64,000 nt of DNA from Narthecium ossifragum (Eukaryota > Streptophyta > Magnoliopsida > Dioscoreales > Nartheciaceae): contig OY986964.1 of the NCBI GenBank assembly GCA_963920575.1, forward strand, positions 34,331,825-34,395,824, written 5' to 3'. Below the pieces are notes generated by a model that made no database searches, had not been told where the DNA came from, and saw nothing but the letters and a program-made list of their open reading frames with translations. A program made the position numbers and the translations under genes. The first letter of the stretch is position 1; each line of letters opens with the position of its first letter. Of this stretch, positions 35,640 through 48,342 are shown piece after piece.

Positions 35640-35875
35640 AATCATTAGTGAAATACCGATTGGTTGATCTAATTCATTGATAGAACAATACCGATGGATT
35701 AAATTAATTGATCGATATATACCTATCGATCATATTGATTCGATTATTAATACATTCAATCGGTAAGGACATACCGATCAATTGATCTAATCCATTCGTA
35801 TTGTTTTACCGATGGATTAGATCAACCAATCGGTATTTCACTACCGATTGACGGGCATGTGCAATATACATGCTC
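35640..35875. repeat. Second fold-back element related to 10546-10870
   Basis: Repeats ACCGATTGGTTGATCTAATC-type words and their complements (GATTAGATCAACCAATCGGT), so the two halves pair. Its end, GGGCATGTGCAATATACATG...CATGTACACAAATCA, is clearly related to the end of the other element (GGACATGTGTAATGCACATA...CATGTACACCAATCA). Confidence 0.65.
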
Positions 35876-36289
35876 TGATTCATGTACACAAATCACGACT
35901 CTTAGCCAAAAGGCCGACAAAAGCAACAAAATGGGTCAATTAAAAACCCTAAATAAAAGCTCGAGGCCTTTACTTTTCATGCTCTCCTTTAATTTTTTTT
36001 ATTTTTATGGTCATGTCACTATTGATTTTTTTTTATTCCTTATCTGATTTTATATACGAATTAGACTTGTGTCGTCAAATGAGGATTAAATAATCAAATA
36101 ATTAGAAGAAATACTATATTATATTAATATAGACTTAAGCTTTGGTTGGGTGATTAGAGTTAACATCGTATAAGAAGAGAAATCTTTAAAATTTGCTCAC
36201 ATATTCCTCTACTTTAGGGAGGTGTGTTAGGCCCCAACCCCATAGGCTTAACATGGAATCAGATCCTAAGAGGCTTCATGTTTATTTTG

Positions 36290-36310
36290 TTTAGGGTTTA
36301 GGGTTTAGGG
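36290..36310. repeat. Three interstitial telomere-type TTTAGGG units
   Basis: Exactly three consecutive plant telomere repeats, outside any promoter of a recognised gene. Confidence 0.85.
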
Positions 36311-36335
36311 GGGCAATGGTCAACCTCCGTGCCCT

Positions 36336-37866
36336 GCCGCTACTTGAGGTTCTTTCCATGGTTCTGGAGTGCGAATAACAAAAGCACCACAATCAAGAGT
36401 TAGTTGGGACAAAATCTACAAACATAAGATGGATGGTGGACTTGGATTCAAAGACTTATCTCTATGACAATAAGCTTTGAGAATGAAAGGTGCTTCTAGA
36501 CTCTTTAATGAAGGAAATTCTTTCTGGTCAATGGTGGTTAGAGCAAAACATCACCTCTCCAAACAACTATCTCCAGCCAAGCCACCTACTAAAGCATCAG
36601 TTCTCTGGAGAGCCATATGCAGAGCTTCAGAAAAGCTTCAAGGGGGTCTTAGATGGCCAGTTGCTGCCTCCAATCACCTAAAGCTATTAGAAGACTAGTG
36701 GATTCTTGATAGATCTTTGATTCGATTCCCCTCTCTGTTTAGCAATGATCAATCATTACTGAATATGGAAGTGAGCTCTCTCTTGGACAACACTGGGAAC
36801 TGGGACCCTACTTTAATGATCCTTTTTTCCATCCATTATTGGCCAGAGAGATATATAATACCCTAATTTGCTTTGAATCTGATTTTGAGACTCCTAGATG
36901 GGTTTGGGATATTACTGGGAAGCCAACCACTTCATCTTGTTACAAATTCCTTGAAAAACAATGATGGTTCAACTCTGTGGTAGAGCATATGGAAGATATC
37001 TGCTGGCCCTTGTATTAAACAATTCCTTTGAAAATTAGCTCATGGTAAGATCACTACTTTTTCCCATTTATGGCATCTAAATATGGTCAGTGACAAGACA
37101 TGCTTAGCTTGCAACCTAAGGGAAGAAGATGTGCATCACATTTTCTTTGATTGTCCTATGGCTACTGAAGTTTGGCAAAATGTGTTGCATGGTTCAAATA
37201 TTAACACAAGGTCCCTAGAAATGGAGGTTGCATGATAGGTAAATCTGCCATTAGTTATACCTTATAGACTTTATGGAAGAACAGATGTACAACCATGTCT
37301 GAACACACAACTATTATAACAAAAGAGCTTGTCAGGAGTATTAAATGGCAGGTACGTGAATTAATGCTCATCCACGGAAATTAGAATCATTATGTCAGTC
37401 AAGATCACAGATGGGAAGGTCATAGGGTACAGGTTGAAGCCGCCATGGGTTCTAAGGAAGAATAGCTGGGCTGGGTATTATATGAAGAGATGAGAATAAA
37501 GTTGTGGCATGGGAAGTATCCTCTGTTTCCATTGCAGATAACATTCTTCCAGTTGAATTCCAGGCTATTCAACTAGCATCGAAAGAAAGCAAGAAACATG
37601 GAGTAAGATGTCTGCAAATTGAAAGTGATGCACGTCTTGCAGTTGATACTATTAATGGCATCCTTCCTCCACCTATTGACTACATTGACTTGCTGCATGA
37701 CATCCTTTGGGATGTTGGGAATTTCCATGCTTTTTAAATCATCCATATTTCAAGGGATCTAAATGTAGATGCTGATGGACTAGCTATTCAGTCTAGAGTT
37801 AGATATGCTAATTGTAATAGGGAGGGTTTCAGTTCTATGAACCCTCCTGTACCACCTGTTTTGTAG
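36336..37866 (+). mobile_element. Old, 5'-truncated LINE remnant (late RT, zf-RVT and RNase H region)
   Basis: Readable in broken frames: a GGLGFKDLSL-type end-of-RT block and ALRMKGASRLFNEGNSFW at 36420-36530. Then a zinc-binding region, MVSDKTCLACNLREEDVHHI and FFDCPMATEVWQNVL (37080-37190). Then an RNase H-like domain, VEFQAIQLASKESKKHG, LQIESDARLAVDTING and SRDLNVDADGLA (37500-37780). This order is typical of plant L1-type elements. Many frameshifts and stops show it is dead. No target-site duplication or long poly(A) was identified; possible poly(A) at 37900. Confidence 0.75.
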
Positions 37867-38117
37867 CCGGTTCACGGCTTCTAGCTTCGGCTTAACTGGA
37901 AAAAAAGCACTCCCGACAGCCCGTAGTTGTCTTTTGTTACCACCGCTTCCGGTACTTGAAGATGAAGTAGTTGAAGATGGCACCCCTAATCAGCCAGCTA
38001 GTTTATGTTCATCAGCCATTCCGGTGAAGCCACAAGTGCTAACATGAATCTTAATTAGAGGGATCCGTTTTATAAGTTCTCCTTCTTTCATAAACCGAAA
38101 TTGTTCTATTCAGTTCG

Positions 38118-38122
<5 letters not shown>

Positions 38123-38169
<47 letters not shown>
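38123..38169. repeat. (AT)n microsatellite
   Basis: About 47 bases of alternating TA. Confidence 0.95.
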
Positions 38170-38171
<2 letters not shown>

Positions 38172-39200
38172 CATACATACAAAATATATAAATAGTATCA
38201 AAATAAGTCTCCAATTTAGTCTAAAATAATGTATAAACTGATTTTTGAGAGTTGAATAAGAAATGAGAATAGATTCTAATGCTTACCAAGCTATCCATAA
38301 TTTTGTATTTCAAACGAGGGTTGGAATAAAGATAACTGCAAATGAATACATATAATTTTCAGTTTCTTCCAAGAGCATGGCAGAAACCTTGTTTCGTAGT
38401 AGATGAATTTTAAGTGTCTTATAGTATGTTTTTCCAGTCTTCATGGAATAATCCGTGTTCTAAGTTTACTCCATTTTATCATAGTTAGTTATGAATAATA
38501 AGCATAATTTATTGAATTTACCTCATATCCCAGGGTTGGAACCATGTTGGATGCCTAATTCAAGCTGTAAAACATGACATCACAAATCTCCCCTATTTTA
38601 TTTCACATGATATAACATATTTGTCTTTTTTTTTTATTAGTTCAATGCCTAATTCAATGTCCAAAGAGAGGCTGAATACTTAAAAAATCTTAAGATCTAT
38701 AACCAAAGAAGTTCACCGATTTTTAGCTTTTTACTGCCATTCTAAATTGCTGTCCGGTACTTATTTTCCAACAGAATTGTCAAAAAATATAGTGATAAAA
38801 CAAAAAATGGTAATTATCTAACGAGGATAAGAGGAAAACCCATTTAAGAGAGAGGCGGGAAAAACAAAAGTAGGAGAATCCTAGGTAGGCTATATTCGCA
38901 GGATTAATGCCTGTTTTTGACACAAAAAACACGAAAAAAACTATTCGATATCAATATTTAAGACAAAGTGAATGCAGTAACAAAATAGCACTGATCAGAA
39001 TAAGCAGCAAAAACTAAAATCAACTAGTAATTCGAGATCAATACTTGAAACAAAGTGAATGAAGTAACAAGACAAGATGGCTTTGTCCATATATCCCACA
39101 ACTCAAACATATATATCATCTAGCCAACAATGAGCAAATGATCATCATCATCATCATCAGCAGATACATGAATTTGAAAATCTAGAGCCTCTTGTCTGCA
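38170..39200. other. Intergenic, 3' side of RPL34
   Basis: AT-rich. A diverged direct repeat (AAGACAAAGTGAATGCAGTA and ACAAAGTGAATGAAGTA with flanks) lies at 38940-39075. Otherwise nothing recognised. Confidence 0.5.
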
Positions 39201-41690
39201 TCAGCTCTTTGAGGCTTGCTTTTCTTTGACCTTTTGAATCTTCAAAACTTTCTTCACAATTTTTTGTTCTTCGACCAAAAAGGCCCGTATAATCCTACAA
39301 ATCCAAGAAGGGTAGTGAGCAGACATATATTGAGCAAGAAAACCAAAGTCAGCTAGCAGAGGTACCAAGAATATGAATTACTGACCTTTCCCTCACAGCG
39401 CTTCCAGATAAGACCCCACCGTAAGCTCGGTTTACAGTCCTCTGATTTCTTGCCAATCTGGATCTCGTGTACTCAGTAGGCCTCAAGTGAGGAATCTAGA
39501 AGGAGAAAAAGGGCATCAGAATTCACCAATCTGCATTTGTGGCCATTAGATGTCACCAAGTATGAAGAAAGGCAACGCAGGACCAAAATTAGCAATTTGA
39601 TCCTAGAACATAAAAACTTATATGAACATATAGATAGTTAGGAGAACCTCCTAATAGAATGGACATGAAAGACTGATAACTCAATCTAAACTCAAAGAGC
39701 TAATTCAGACTCTTTATGCACTTTCCAGCTGTAATAGCACAATGATCATACATAGGACAGTAGCTACTTTGACTTCAGAGCTTGTGCCGTGAGGTCAATG
39801 TGGAAGACAGAAGATACCATAGAAGATAGAACTACAATTGACTTGATAGATCGTGTATGTGTCGCAGCAACTACACATTAGTAGATAGCATTTGTTCTGA
39901 TGTAAAGCAGAAAAAACCTACAAGGCTTTTAAGAATATCCATCAAACATTAGCATGATATGGCAAACCTACATAGGACGGTAGTGGTTATTTTATTATAT
40001 CAACAAGAATAACCAAAAAGCAATGCCTACTCCATGCTCATAAACTTTAGATGTCTGAATAATTTGTTGAAGATCTGATAATGCAATAAATTAACAATGT
40101 CCTATTCTCCAAAAGATTGTAATTTATACTGAAGAGATTTATCGAAGTAAAACTGAATCAATTAGTACGCAAACATTAAAAGACCAACAAGGGTAGTAAC
40201 AAGATGATCTGAAGAATGATCACTGAAAAAAAGGTGAAGGGCTAAAAGCGGAATATATATGCTCATCTACTTGTAGATTAATCTGGTCTGTCAGTGTGTC
40301 TTCTATTCCTGTTTGAAAGAGTCGATGGTGGACTTACAATTTGAACTGTAAATAGGTTCTATGAAAGAGGATGTCAGAAAGGAAATTTAAAATAATGCAG
40401 TTCATGCATGACCTGACTAACTGTTAGATGGAAGTACTAAGGGCCAAATATATACATACCCAAAGCTTAAACAAAGTTTGTTATTGGGAAGCAAGCACAA
40501 CCAAGTTACATCATGAAAGAAAGTATACAGTTCACAAATAAGGCGAAGGACTTCTCCAGCAGCTAGCTAATGTGGCACTCAAGAAAGCAAAACGAAGGTA
40601 TGCCATCATAATATTGGAAGCGCCTTGATCATAACCCCCCGTGTAGCAAACAAAACATCGGCATAGACCACAAAAAGCGAAAAACAGAGCATATTTTTCA
40701 TTATAAAGGTTACAGCATATATCATAACATTTTGTCGAAACAGTCTAGACACGAACACAGGAGACTTCACAAGACGCATGATTGAGACAAATGAATAATG
40801 GACATAGACGTATGTAGCACTATAAAGAATTAGAACCTAACAGCAAAAGAATCGATTTGAAAATGACCATCTGGTTAACATATGCTAAAAATGGTTGTCG
40901 TTAGCAGTTAGAGAGAGAAAATAACGAATCTCATTGAACAGAGCAAATTTTAAGGGAATGTCAGTTGAGCAAATGTCATCGGTAACCAGATGGCTACGTC
41001 CAAATCAGGTACAAAACACGTAGACAGCTAGAGTTAAGCAAAATCAGAATAGATCAAGAATGGTTACATTAGAGGCCCAAAACAAGCATCCAGAAGAAGA
41101 GCACATCGTTCCCAAAACAGTGTCTAGTGCACAAACAGCAAAAAGGTGGAACTTTAGGACATCATGGCAACATTTCGAAATTGCTAGATGAAATAGTACA
41201 TAAATTTATCGGCCAAAAATGTGGTACATTTGCAGTTTGTATTTAACAATCAATCAGAAAATGCAGTATATCATCACGTAAATGAACACGCAACTAAACA
41301 ATAAGTCATATTGGCATTGAATGAAGCTATTATACAAGCTACCAACATCCACAATATATCCACATCGATTTAAAAACAAAACAACATGGATGAGATGCGC
41401 ACCCCTTGGATTCTTTTTCCGGTGATGGGGCATTTGGGTCCACTCGCCCTCTTCTTCGCATCCAGGTAGACAAGCTTCCCACCTATTCCACATATCAATA
41501 CACAGGATAAATTCCGATTCTAAATGATACCCATTTCCCACAATACCCGACAAACTAGCAAAACCCAGAGAAGAGATCACCCTGAACACTAGCGATCTAA
41601 TGAAGGGGCACCTGGGGTCTTGACGATCCTCGTCTGGTTGGATTTGGTAGCGTAGCTGTGCCGCTTCCGGTACGTGAGACGCTGCGCCAT
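39201..41690 (-). CDS. RPL34: 60S ribosomal protein L34 (eL34)
   Basis: Cytosolic large-subunit protein. Four exons on the minus strand, 41690-41612, 41482-41403, 39495-39386 and 39294-39201, join in frame to 120 residues, the family length. Reading: [20 protein letters not shown], then [60 protein letters not shown], and last [20 protein letters not shown] ahead of ASKS. The CP..(K/R)IQGI region and the basic C-terminus match plant L34. Exons are too short for simple frame scanning, hence easy to miss. The third intron from the left (39496-41402) is 1.9 kb and otherwise empty. All splice sites are GT-AG. No defect seen. Confidence 0.95.
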
Positions 41691-42147
41691 CTTCTCTCTT
41701 TGTCGATCTCAAAACCCTTGCGAGGGATTTGGAGGAGACGAAGAGACTCGTATAAAAAGCCGCCGGCTTTACCTGACCTAGATCCGACGGTCGAGGTTTT
41801 CCTGATCCGACGAATGCAACGGTCGATGAGCAGGAGTGGCAATTCGGGTTCAAACCCCAACCCGACATGACCTGAAATCAGCGAATTCGGGTTCGTTATA
41901 TTCGGATTCGGGTGATCAACCCGTTTATAACCCGTCAATATGAATAATGTTTCTCGCACCGGCTGACTGGATCGGTGTAAAACACCGATCTGATGTGTGA
42001 GAGTATAATCGTAAATAAAATAGCCAACTCAGTTGCCATGTGTATAAGGTGCATATTGTTAACTCTCTTCACTCCCTTTTGAATCCCTTGAGGCCCCCGA
42101 AGCCCTTCTGCCCAATCCTTCTCCTCCGGCTGGACCCCTCCTCTTCA
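41691..42147. other. RPL34 upstream region with dispersed repeat pieces
   Basis: Holds the RPL34 5' side, then repeat-like sequence rich in CCCGACATGACC / GGGTTCG words (41840-41940), then a palindrome GATCGGTGTAAAACACCGAT at 41971. Related copies lie near 52287 and 54453. Confidence 0.5.
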
Positions 42148-42286
42148 GTGGTGGATCGAAGTCGGGGAGCAGCGGCAACGCCTCCATCCAGGACGAGGTG
42201 ATCGATCGAAGGGAGCGCCTCTGTCGACTCGCCCTCGAGACCATCGACCTCGCTAAGGACCCCTACATGCGCAACCACCTCGGCAG
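42148..42286 (+). pseudogene. SF3A2 (splicing factor 3A subunit 2) exon 1 fragment
   Basis: Reads GSKSGSSGNASIQDEVIDRR, then ERLCRLALETIDLAKDPYMR, then NHLG, followed by a GTAACC donor in the phase expected for SF3A2. The usual DPYFMRNH has lost its Phe codon. The start codon region (MDREWG) is changed to CAGTGGTGG, so there is no start. No later SF3A2 exon (zinc finger SYECKLC) follows. It is an isolated exon copied into the region 5' of the poly(A)-polymerase-like pseudogene. Confidence 0.75.
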
Positions 42287-42702
42287 GTAACCCTAAGTTC
42301 CCATCTTCTTCTTGAACCCTAACTCTAGGATCTGATCTAGTTGGTGGTCCTAGGAAGGGATATGATAGTTCTTGTTGTTTCTTTAACCCTAACCCTAGAA
42401 TATGAGTGGAAAAGTCTGTGGTGAACCATGTCTGATGATCCAACAGCTGCTGAATGATTAGAGTCAATGCAGAAAAAAAATTGTGTTAGAAACTATAGCT
42501 GGAAAGATTTGGGCAGAGATATAAGTAGATAATTAACACAGCTTTATCATATGAAAAAAATGTCAATTCTCAATTTTTTAGCATTCAGTACAAATATATC
42601 CAACCATAGCACGTTGCTTGTAATACATAACTACTATCTCTGTTTTTTTGTTTTTTTTTCATTGGTTGAAATCTTAGTGTTGTTATTTTTCCATGCATGC
42701 AG

Positions 42703-45413
42703 GTTAAGAAAACATTTTCACGACGTGATATAGTTGCTAAACGTACTTTTTCCCATATGCCACGTTTATGTCAATGATTCCATTGTCGAGGTATGTTCTT
42801 TCACCCTTTATGTCTTGTTCTTCTTTTCTCAAAACCGCATTAAAGAGAGCTTGAATAGTACACTACTTGAATGCTGCACTAGATCTTAACAATGGAATAA
42901 CTAAAATTTTTGTATAGCTGAGTCGTTAGGATGATTTAATTTTTTGTTGGTTCCTATATGCTAAGCAATTTTTTTAAAACTAGGTTTCAAGTTTTAGAAC
43001 TTTGGGAAGGAATACAAAGGACCTGACTTATATTTCGGGAAGATGTCCTGACTGCAGTGAGCATGATTATGTTCGTTGGAGAAACTGTCTCGGGCGTGAT
43101 TTCACAATTAATGGGTAATATTTAATGCTCTATCTAGTACATATGTTTTCTGATACAAGCTGGTGGTGTCCTTTTTGCACTTATTTTGCATTCTGTGTTT
43201 GTAAATATGTTAAGTTGCGAGGTGAATCTATGTGTAACATTTTCCCTTTGTTGCCTAATGATGCCTTATTTTTATGCTTAGGCTGATGTTTAATCCATAC
43301 GAGTGTCTACTTTATGACTACATGAGAGGCATGGATGACAACAAAAAAATAAAAGTGTGTATCTATCTCTTGATTTTTATTTAGCTCATTGGAGGGCTAT
43401 TTTTTTCATGATTTTTCTATGCTTATTTCGGTGCTTTCTCATGCAGTTGCGAACTGTAATACCAGCATATACTTCCTTTCAGGATGACTGTGGTAAGACC
43501 ATTTAAATTTATCCATTTTCATAGTACCCTTCCTCTTATCTTTCTTCTTGCAAATTAGGCATTTCTCTGTATCATCCGTTTGTTTTGTAATTCTTCATCA
43601 ATCAACGAGATCTTCTGTGGATTGTTCAGCTCGCATTCTTCGTGCAATTAGAATAGCTGCTCCTTTAGGCTTTCGATTTACAAAAGAAACAGCTCATTCC
43701 ATAAAAGATCTCGCAAACTCTTTGCTGCTGCTCGACAAGGTATGCTGATTTATGCTAACTAATCTCTGTTTAATAGACTTGAAGCCTGTCCCTGGTCTCA
43801 ATCCAACAAGACTTTCTTTCCTCAATTCCGCTAAATGCTTGCTTAGTGGACTCAGTATTTTTTCTATTACGGTTTAAATGCTACAGGGAAGGATCCTTAT
43901 GGAAATGAATTATATGCTTGTCAATGGATCTGCTGAAGATTCATTGAGGTTGCTTTGGAAGTTTGGGCTTCTTGAGCTTCTGCTACCCATTCAAGTATGT
44001 TTTTCTATTTTCAATGTTGATGCTCCAGTATAACTCATGTACCTACGCACCCCCTTTCTTTAGATTACATGATTTGACTGCACCAAACATGCAGCATATT
44101 TTGTTTCACAAGGTTTTTGAAGGCGCGATAAACGAATTAACATGCTACTGGTAAGCGCCATAAGAACTTGATTTGAGGATTGTATGCATTCTTCATGGAC
44201 ATAATTTTTGGAGTAACTAGCGCTTTAAAGATCGTGCAACTACTCGTGGAGGGGTGGTTACTGTCACCGGGAAAAGCAGTGGATAAGGGGATATATGCCT
44301 TGCACTCAAAAGGCACATGCTCGCCATGCTTGCCCACCCTCATAGAACTAGTTGTTTGACATCTGTTGAGGCCATAAGTTGATTTTAGAGGCTTAAGCCA
44401 GATTTAAAGGCTCAAATACTTAAAATCACCTTTAGATATCAATGTGCGTGGTTTTCAAATGTAATTGGACATTTGGGATTGCATTTCTGCATTCAAGATT
44501 TTTACTAATTCTACCATATCTATTCGTGCAGGCTTTGTTTTCCAATCTGGATAGACTTCTTGCTCCTGACAGGCCTTGCCATAATAGCTTGTGGTGAGAG
44601 CTCTTTGTAGTGTTTATAAGGTTGACTAGAGTTTTTTTTTTGTATGCAATACGTTGGTAATCTCAATTAGGACTATAGGACTATTGATACTTCTCATTGC
44701 GTTAATTTTTGGTCTCATCCACTTTATTTTTTAGTCAGCAAGACACCTTAGCTATCATCTCATCGTGTATGTCCCTGCACAACTGATAATCGACGGTGTT
44801 GTTTGCGAGTCAATGGTGGTTCAACTTACTGTTAAAGGTCTTCATTTCTTTGATTTGTATACTTGAACGATGAACTCATCTTTTTCTTATACATGTACAG
44901 TTAGCAGGTATGATTGCATTCTAATTCATTATTCTCGTTTTTACTCCCAATTTTCCTCTCATGCCTGTACTTTATGGAAGTAGAGGTGGAACTATTCAGA
45001 TCGTGGAAGATTTGGTTGACTTACAGGGATGGTGGCCCATCTGTCTAGAAATACTGTAGATTCATTTTGCATGCAGCAGTACTTGAGTTGACATTATAAT
45101 AGTTCTTGTGTTCGGCCTTGTGCAAATGTGATCAATGCTTGGTCTTGGACTGCTGAAGTTTCTGATTCGGTTTATATGCAACTCTAGTTAATGGTTTTTT
45201 CTTGATTTCTTGTATTTATCCCTTTGCAAGTGTATCTGAAAGTCTGCAGGATTTTCGAGTGTATTAAAAATACTGACAAGGAGAGATATTTGATTCCAAA
45301 ACGGAGGTAGTAAAATAAATTATGGTACTTTGGCGCAAGGTGGTCTCACAGAACTGCGACATGTCTTTGCGAGGGTGATTTTTGACACAGTCTACCCTCC
45401 CAATCTGGAAAAT
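42703..45413 (+). pseudogene. Poly(A) polymerase/CCA-transferase-like pseudogene, multi-exon
   Basis: Exon-like blocks with good splice sites: 42703-42790, 42984-43114, 43282-43354, 43447-43492, 43630-43739, 43887-43994, 44532-44593, and a probable later block 45285-45413. They read PICHVYVNDSIVEVSSFRTL, DFTINGLMFNPYECLLYDYM, RTVIPAYTSFQDDCARILRA, IRIAAPLGFRFTKETAHSIK, then RILMEMNYMLVNGSAEDSLR and LLPIQALFSNLDRLLAPDRP, later GLTELRHVFARVIFDTVYPP. This is the class-II nucleotidyltransferase head and RNA-binding region. The catalytic GGxVRD...DFD exons are absent upstream, one base is inserted before PICHVYV, and the middle is missing. Introns are retained, so it arose by DNA duplication, not retroposition. 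Conserved reading suggests recent death. Expression cannot be judged. Confidence 0.75.
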
Positions 45414-46732
45414 ACCTTTGAAACACCTACATAAGATGATTGTGTGAGAGTGTCAAGGGTAATCTACTCAAGGCTTTTGCTTAATACGGCTAGCCAATTA
45501 TTTGGTTCGAGCGAACGCTGGAGTGGCTCGAGATTTTGAAAGCAAAAAGAGTAGAGAGGGTAAGGTGATGCTGTACTTTGAAAGCAAAAGGTGTTGTGAT
45601 CTCCACCCAAACTCCTATAGAGGATTACGTTGCTGTTTGACTTGGCAAAATGGTGTAACAGTGGAGCCAGCAAAGAGGAAGTGGAGCTCTAGTTCCTCTG
45701 CTGGGTTTTTCCGGCTTGGTGGCTACAACCTGAATCACTATTGCTTTTTAAACGTCATGTATTAACCACAGTCAAGTGTCTGACCACCAGCAACTGTCGA
45801 TCTTCTGCTGCGCCCATCTTAAGATATTCTTGCACACAGGTCATGATAAATTAGAACTGGCTGTAACTTCTCGTCTCTGTTTCTATCAAATCCACACAGA
45901 GGATCTGAATTTTTTTACATTCATTGATAAACTCGTCTCCTCAAGGTTTGAGGTTGTGGAAAACAGTGTGTTATGGTGGTTTTCACGTTTCATGTTGTTA
46001 GTGCATCAAAAGTTGTTTCAATTTTTCTCAACCTAAATGCAGTGCTTTTATAATCAAACGCTGTCAATCTAACTGCAACTGGACCCATTCAATCTGCAAG
46101 GAATTTGATAAATGTAACTCTACTATGTCGTCTACGGGATTTGTTTATCTATCTTGAGTGCTAAATGATGAATTAAATCATGCTAATCTACATGTGATGT
46201 GTTAATCCCTGTACAGGATTTGTAACTCTACTATGTCGTCTAGGGGATTTGTTTAACATAAACACGATCGCACAATATAAATAAATAAGACATGGTTAAA
46301 AATAAATGCCATATATATCACATATATCTATGTACACATCGGGATCGCACAAAAATATATACACATTCGCATAATATAAGTACCAAATACGTCGTTAATG
46401 TTAGATGTCATATAACAAATATATCCATGTACATACCGGGATGACACAAAAAAGACAGGCATATTCGCACAATATATTGTTTATAGGCACTATGGGTATC
46501 ATACAAATTGTCCTGATTGTCATGCACATTTTAAATAATATTTAGTTTCTGTAAGAGTGGCTGCTCATATTTAAATGGAAAGTACTTTTGATGTTCCACA
46601 AGATCCATTTGCTTAATATGAGCACAACTAAGGTTGGCTCTTCTTTCTAAATTTTCTATTCTTAGTTGTTGTCGATAATGACATCCAAATAACAAGCTAA
46701 ATAAAAATTTCTGCAACTCCATCAAAATAACA
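45414..46732. other. Intergenic with degenerate outliers of the minisatellite
   Basis: No gene recognised. From about 46265 scattered ATCGCACAATAT-like words foreshadow the tandem array that starts at 46733. The phrase TAACTCTACTATGTCGTCTA with flanks occurs twice (46117 and 46221). Confidence 0.5.
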
Positions 46733-48167
46733 TTCGTACAATACCATAGGTACAATCGCACAATACCGTAGGCACAATCGCACAATACCAATCATAGGCA
46801 CAATCACACAATACCATACGTACAATCACAAAATCTCATAGGTACAATCGCACAATACCATAGGTACAATCGCACAATACCATAGTTACATAGGCACAAT
46901 CGCACAATACCATAGTTACATAGGCACAATCGCATAATACCAAACACATGAACACAATCACACAATACCATAGGTACAACCGCACAATACCATAGGCACA
47001 ATCGCACAATAACATAAGCACAATCGCACAATTACCAGTCACAGGCACAATCGCACAATACCATAGGTACAATCACACAATACCATAAGCACAATCGCAC
47101 AATAACAGTCACAGGCACAATCACACAATACTATAGGTACAATCGCACAATATCAAAGGTACAATCGCACAACACCAGAGGCATAATCGCACAATAACAT
47201 AGTCACAGGCACAATCGCACAATACCATAGGTACAATCACACAATACCATAAGCACAATCGCACAACAATAGTCACAGGCACAATCGCACAATACCATAT
47301 GTACAATCGCATAATATCAAAGGTACAATCGTATAATACCAGAGGCACAATCACACAATAACATAGTCACAGGTACAATCGTACAATACCATAGGTACAA
47401 TGGCACAATATCATAAGAACAATCGCACAATACCATAAGCACAATTGCACAATAACAGTCAAAGGCACAATCGCACAATACCATAGGTACAATCACACAA
47501 TACTATAAGCACAATCGCACAATAACAGTCATAGAAACAATCTCACAATACCATAGGTACAATCGAACAATACCATAGGTACAATTGCACAATATCAGAG
47601 GCACAATCGCACAATAACATAGTCACAGGCATAATCGTACAATACCATAGGTATAATCGCACAATACCATATGCACAATCGCACAATAATAGTCACAGGC
47701 ATAATCTCACAATACCATAGGTACAATCACAAAATATCATAAGCACAATCACACAATAACAGTCACATACACAATCGCACAATACCATAGGTACAATCGA
47801 ACAATACTATACGTACAATCGCACAATATCATAGGCACAATCGCACAATACCATAGGTACAATCGCACAATACCATAAGCACAATCGCACAATAACATTC
47901 ACAAGCACAATCGCACAATACCATAGGTACAATCACACAATACCAGAGGCACAATCACACAATAACATAGTCACAGGCACAATCGCACAATACCAATCAA
48001 CGGCATAATCGGACAATACCATACGTACAATCGCATAATACCATAGGTACAATCGCACAATATCATTCATACAATCGCACAATACCATACAAATATCTGT
48101 AGACAATAACATAGGCACAATCACACAATACCATAGTCGCATAAGCACAATCATACAATCGCACAAT
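46733..48167. repeat. 22 bp minisatellite array, about 1.4 kb
   Basis: Core ATCGCACAATACCATAGG with a TACA or CACA lead, period 22, roughly 60 units. Variant units carrying AACAGTCACAGG or AACATAGTCACAGG recur at intervals of several units, giving a higher-order pattern. Because 22 is not a multiple of three, all frames cycle and long minus-strand frames (LWYCAIVPMVLCDCA-type) appear; they are not genes. Confidence 0.95.
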
Positions 48168-48342
48168 GTAAGCAACCAATATATTTTAACTTTTAGATTA
48201 GCTGAAGGAGTGTTACGTCTTCGTCTAATCTTATTAATTTCATTTTACGCTCAAGGTGGATGCCATGCATCAGCATGTATCCGGTCTACATCAAAACGAA
48301 GATTAAAACTACAAAATTTCGAGAAGAATCTGTTGAATGTTG

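Noticed and set aside
37780..37983. Minus-strand frame with STTSSSSTGSGGNKRQLRAV
   Set aside because: It overlaps the 3' end of the LINE remnant and has no start or splice context. I considered a transposase N-terminus but found no zinc-finger or catalytic motif.
46733..48167. CRISPR-like array
   Set aside because: Units are head-to-tail with no unique spacers, and this is a plant nuclear sequence. It is a minisatellite.
46531..48175. Several minus-strand Cys/Leu/Val-rich frames (LWYCAIVP type)
   Set aside because: Produced by the 22 bp tandem repeat, which cycles through all frames without stops. No signals of a gene.
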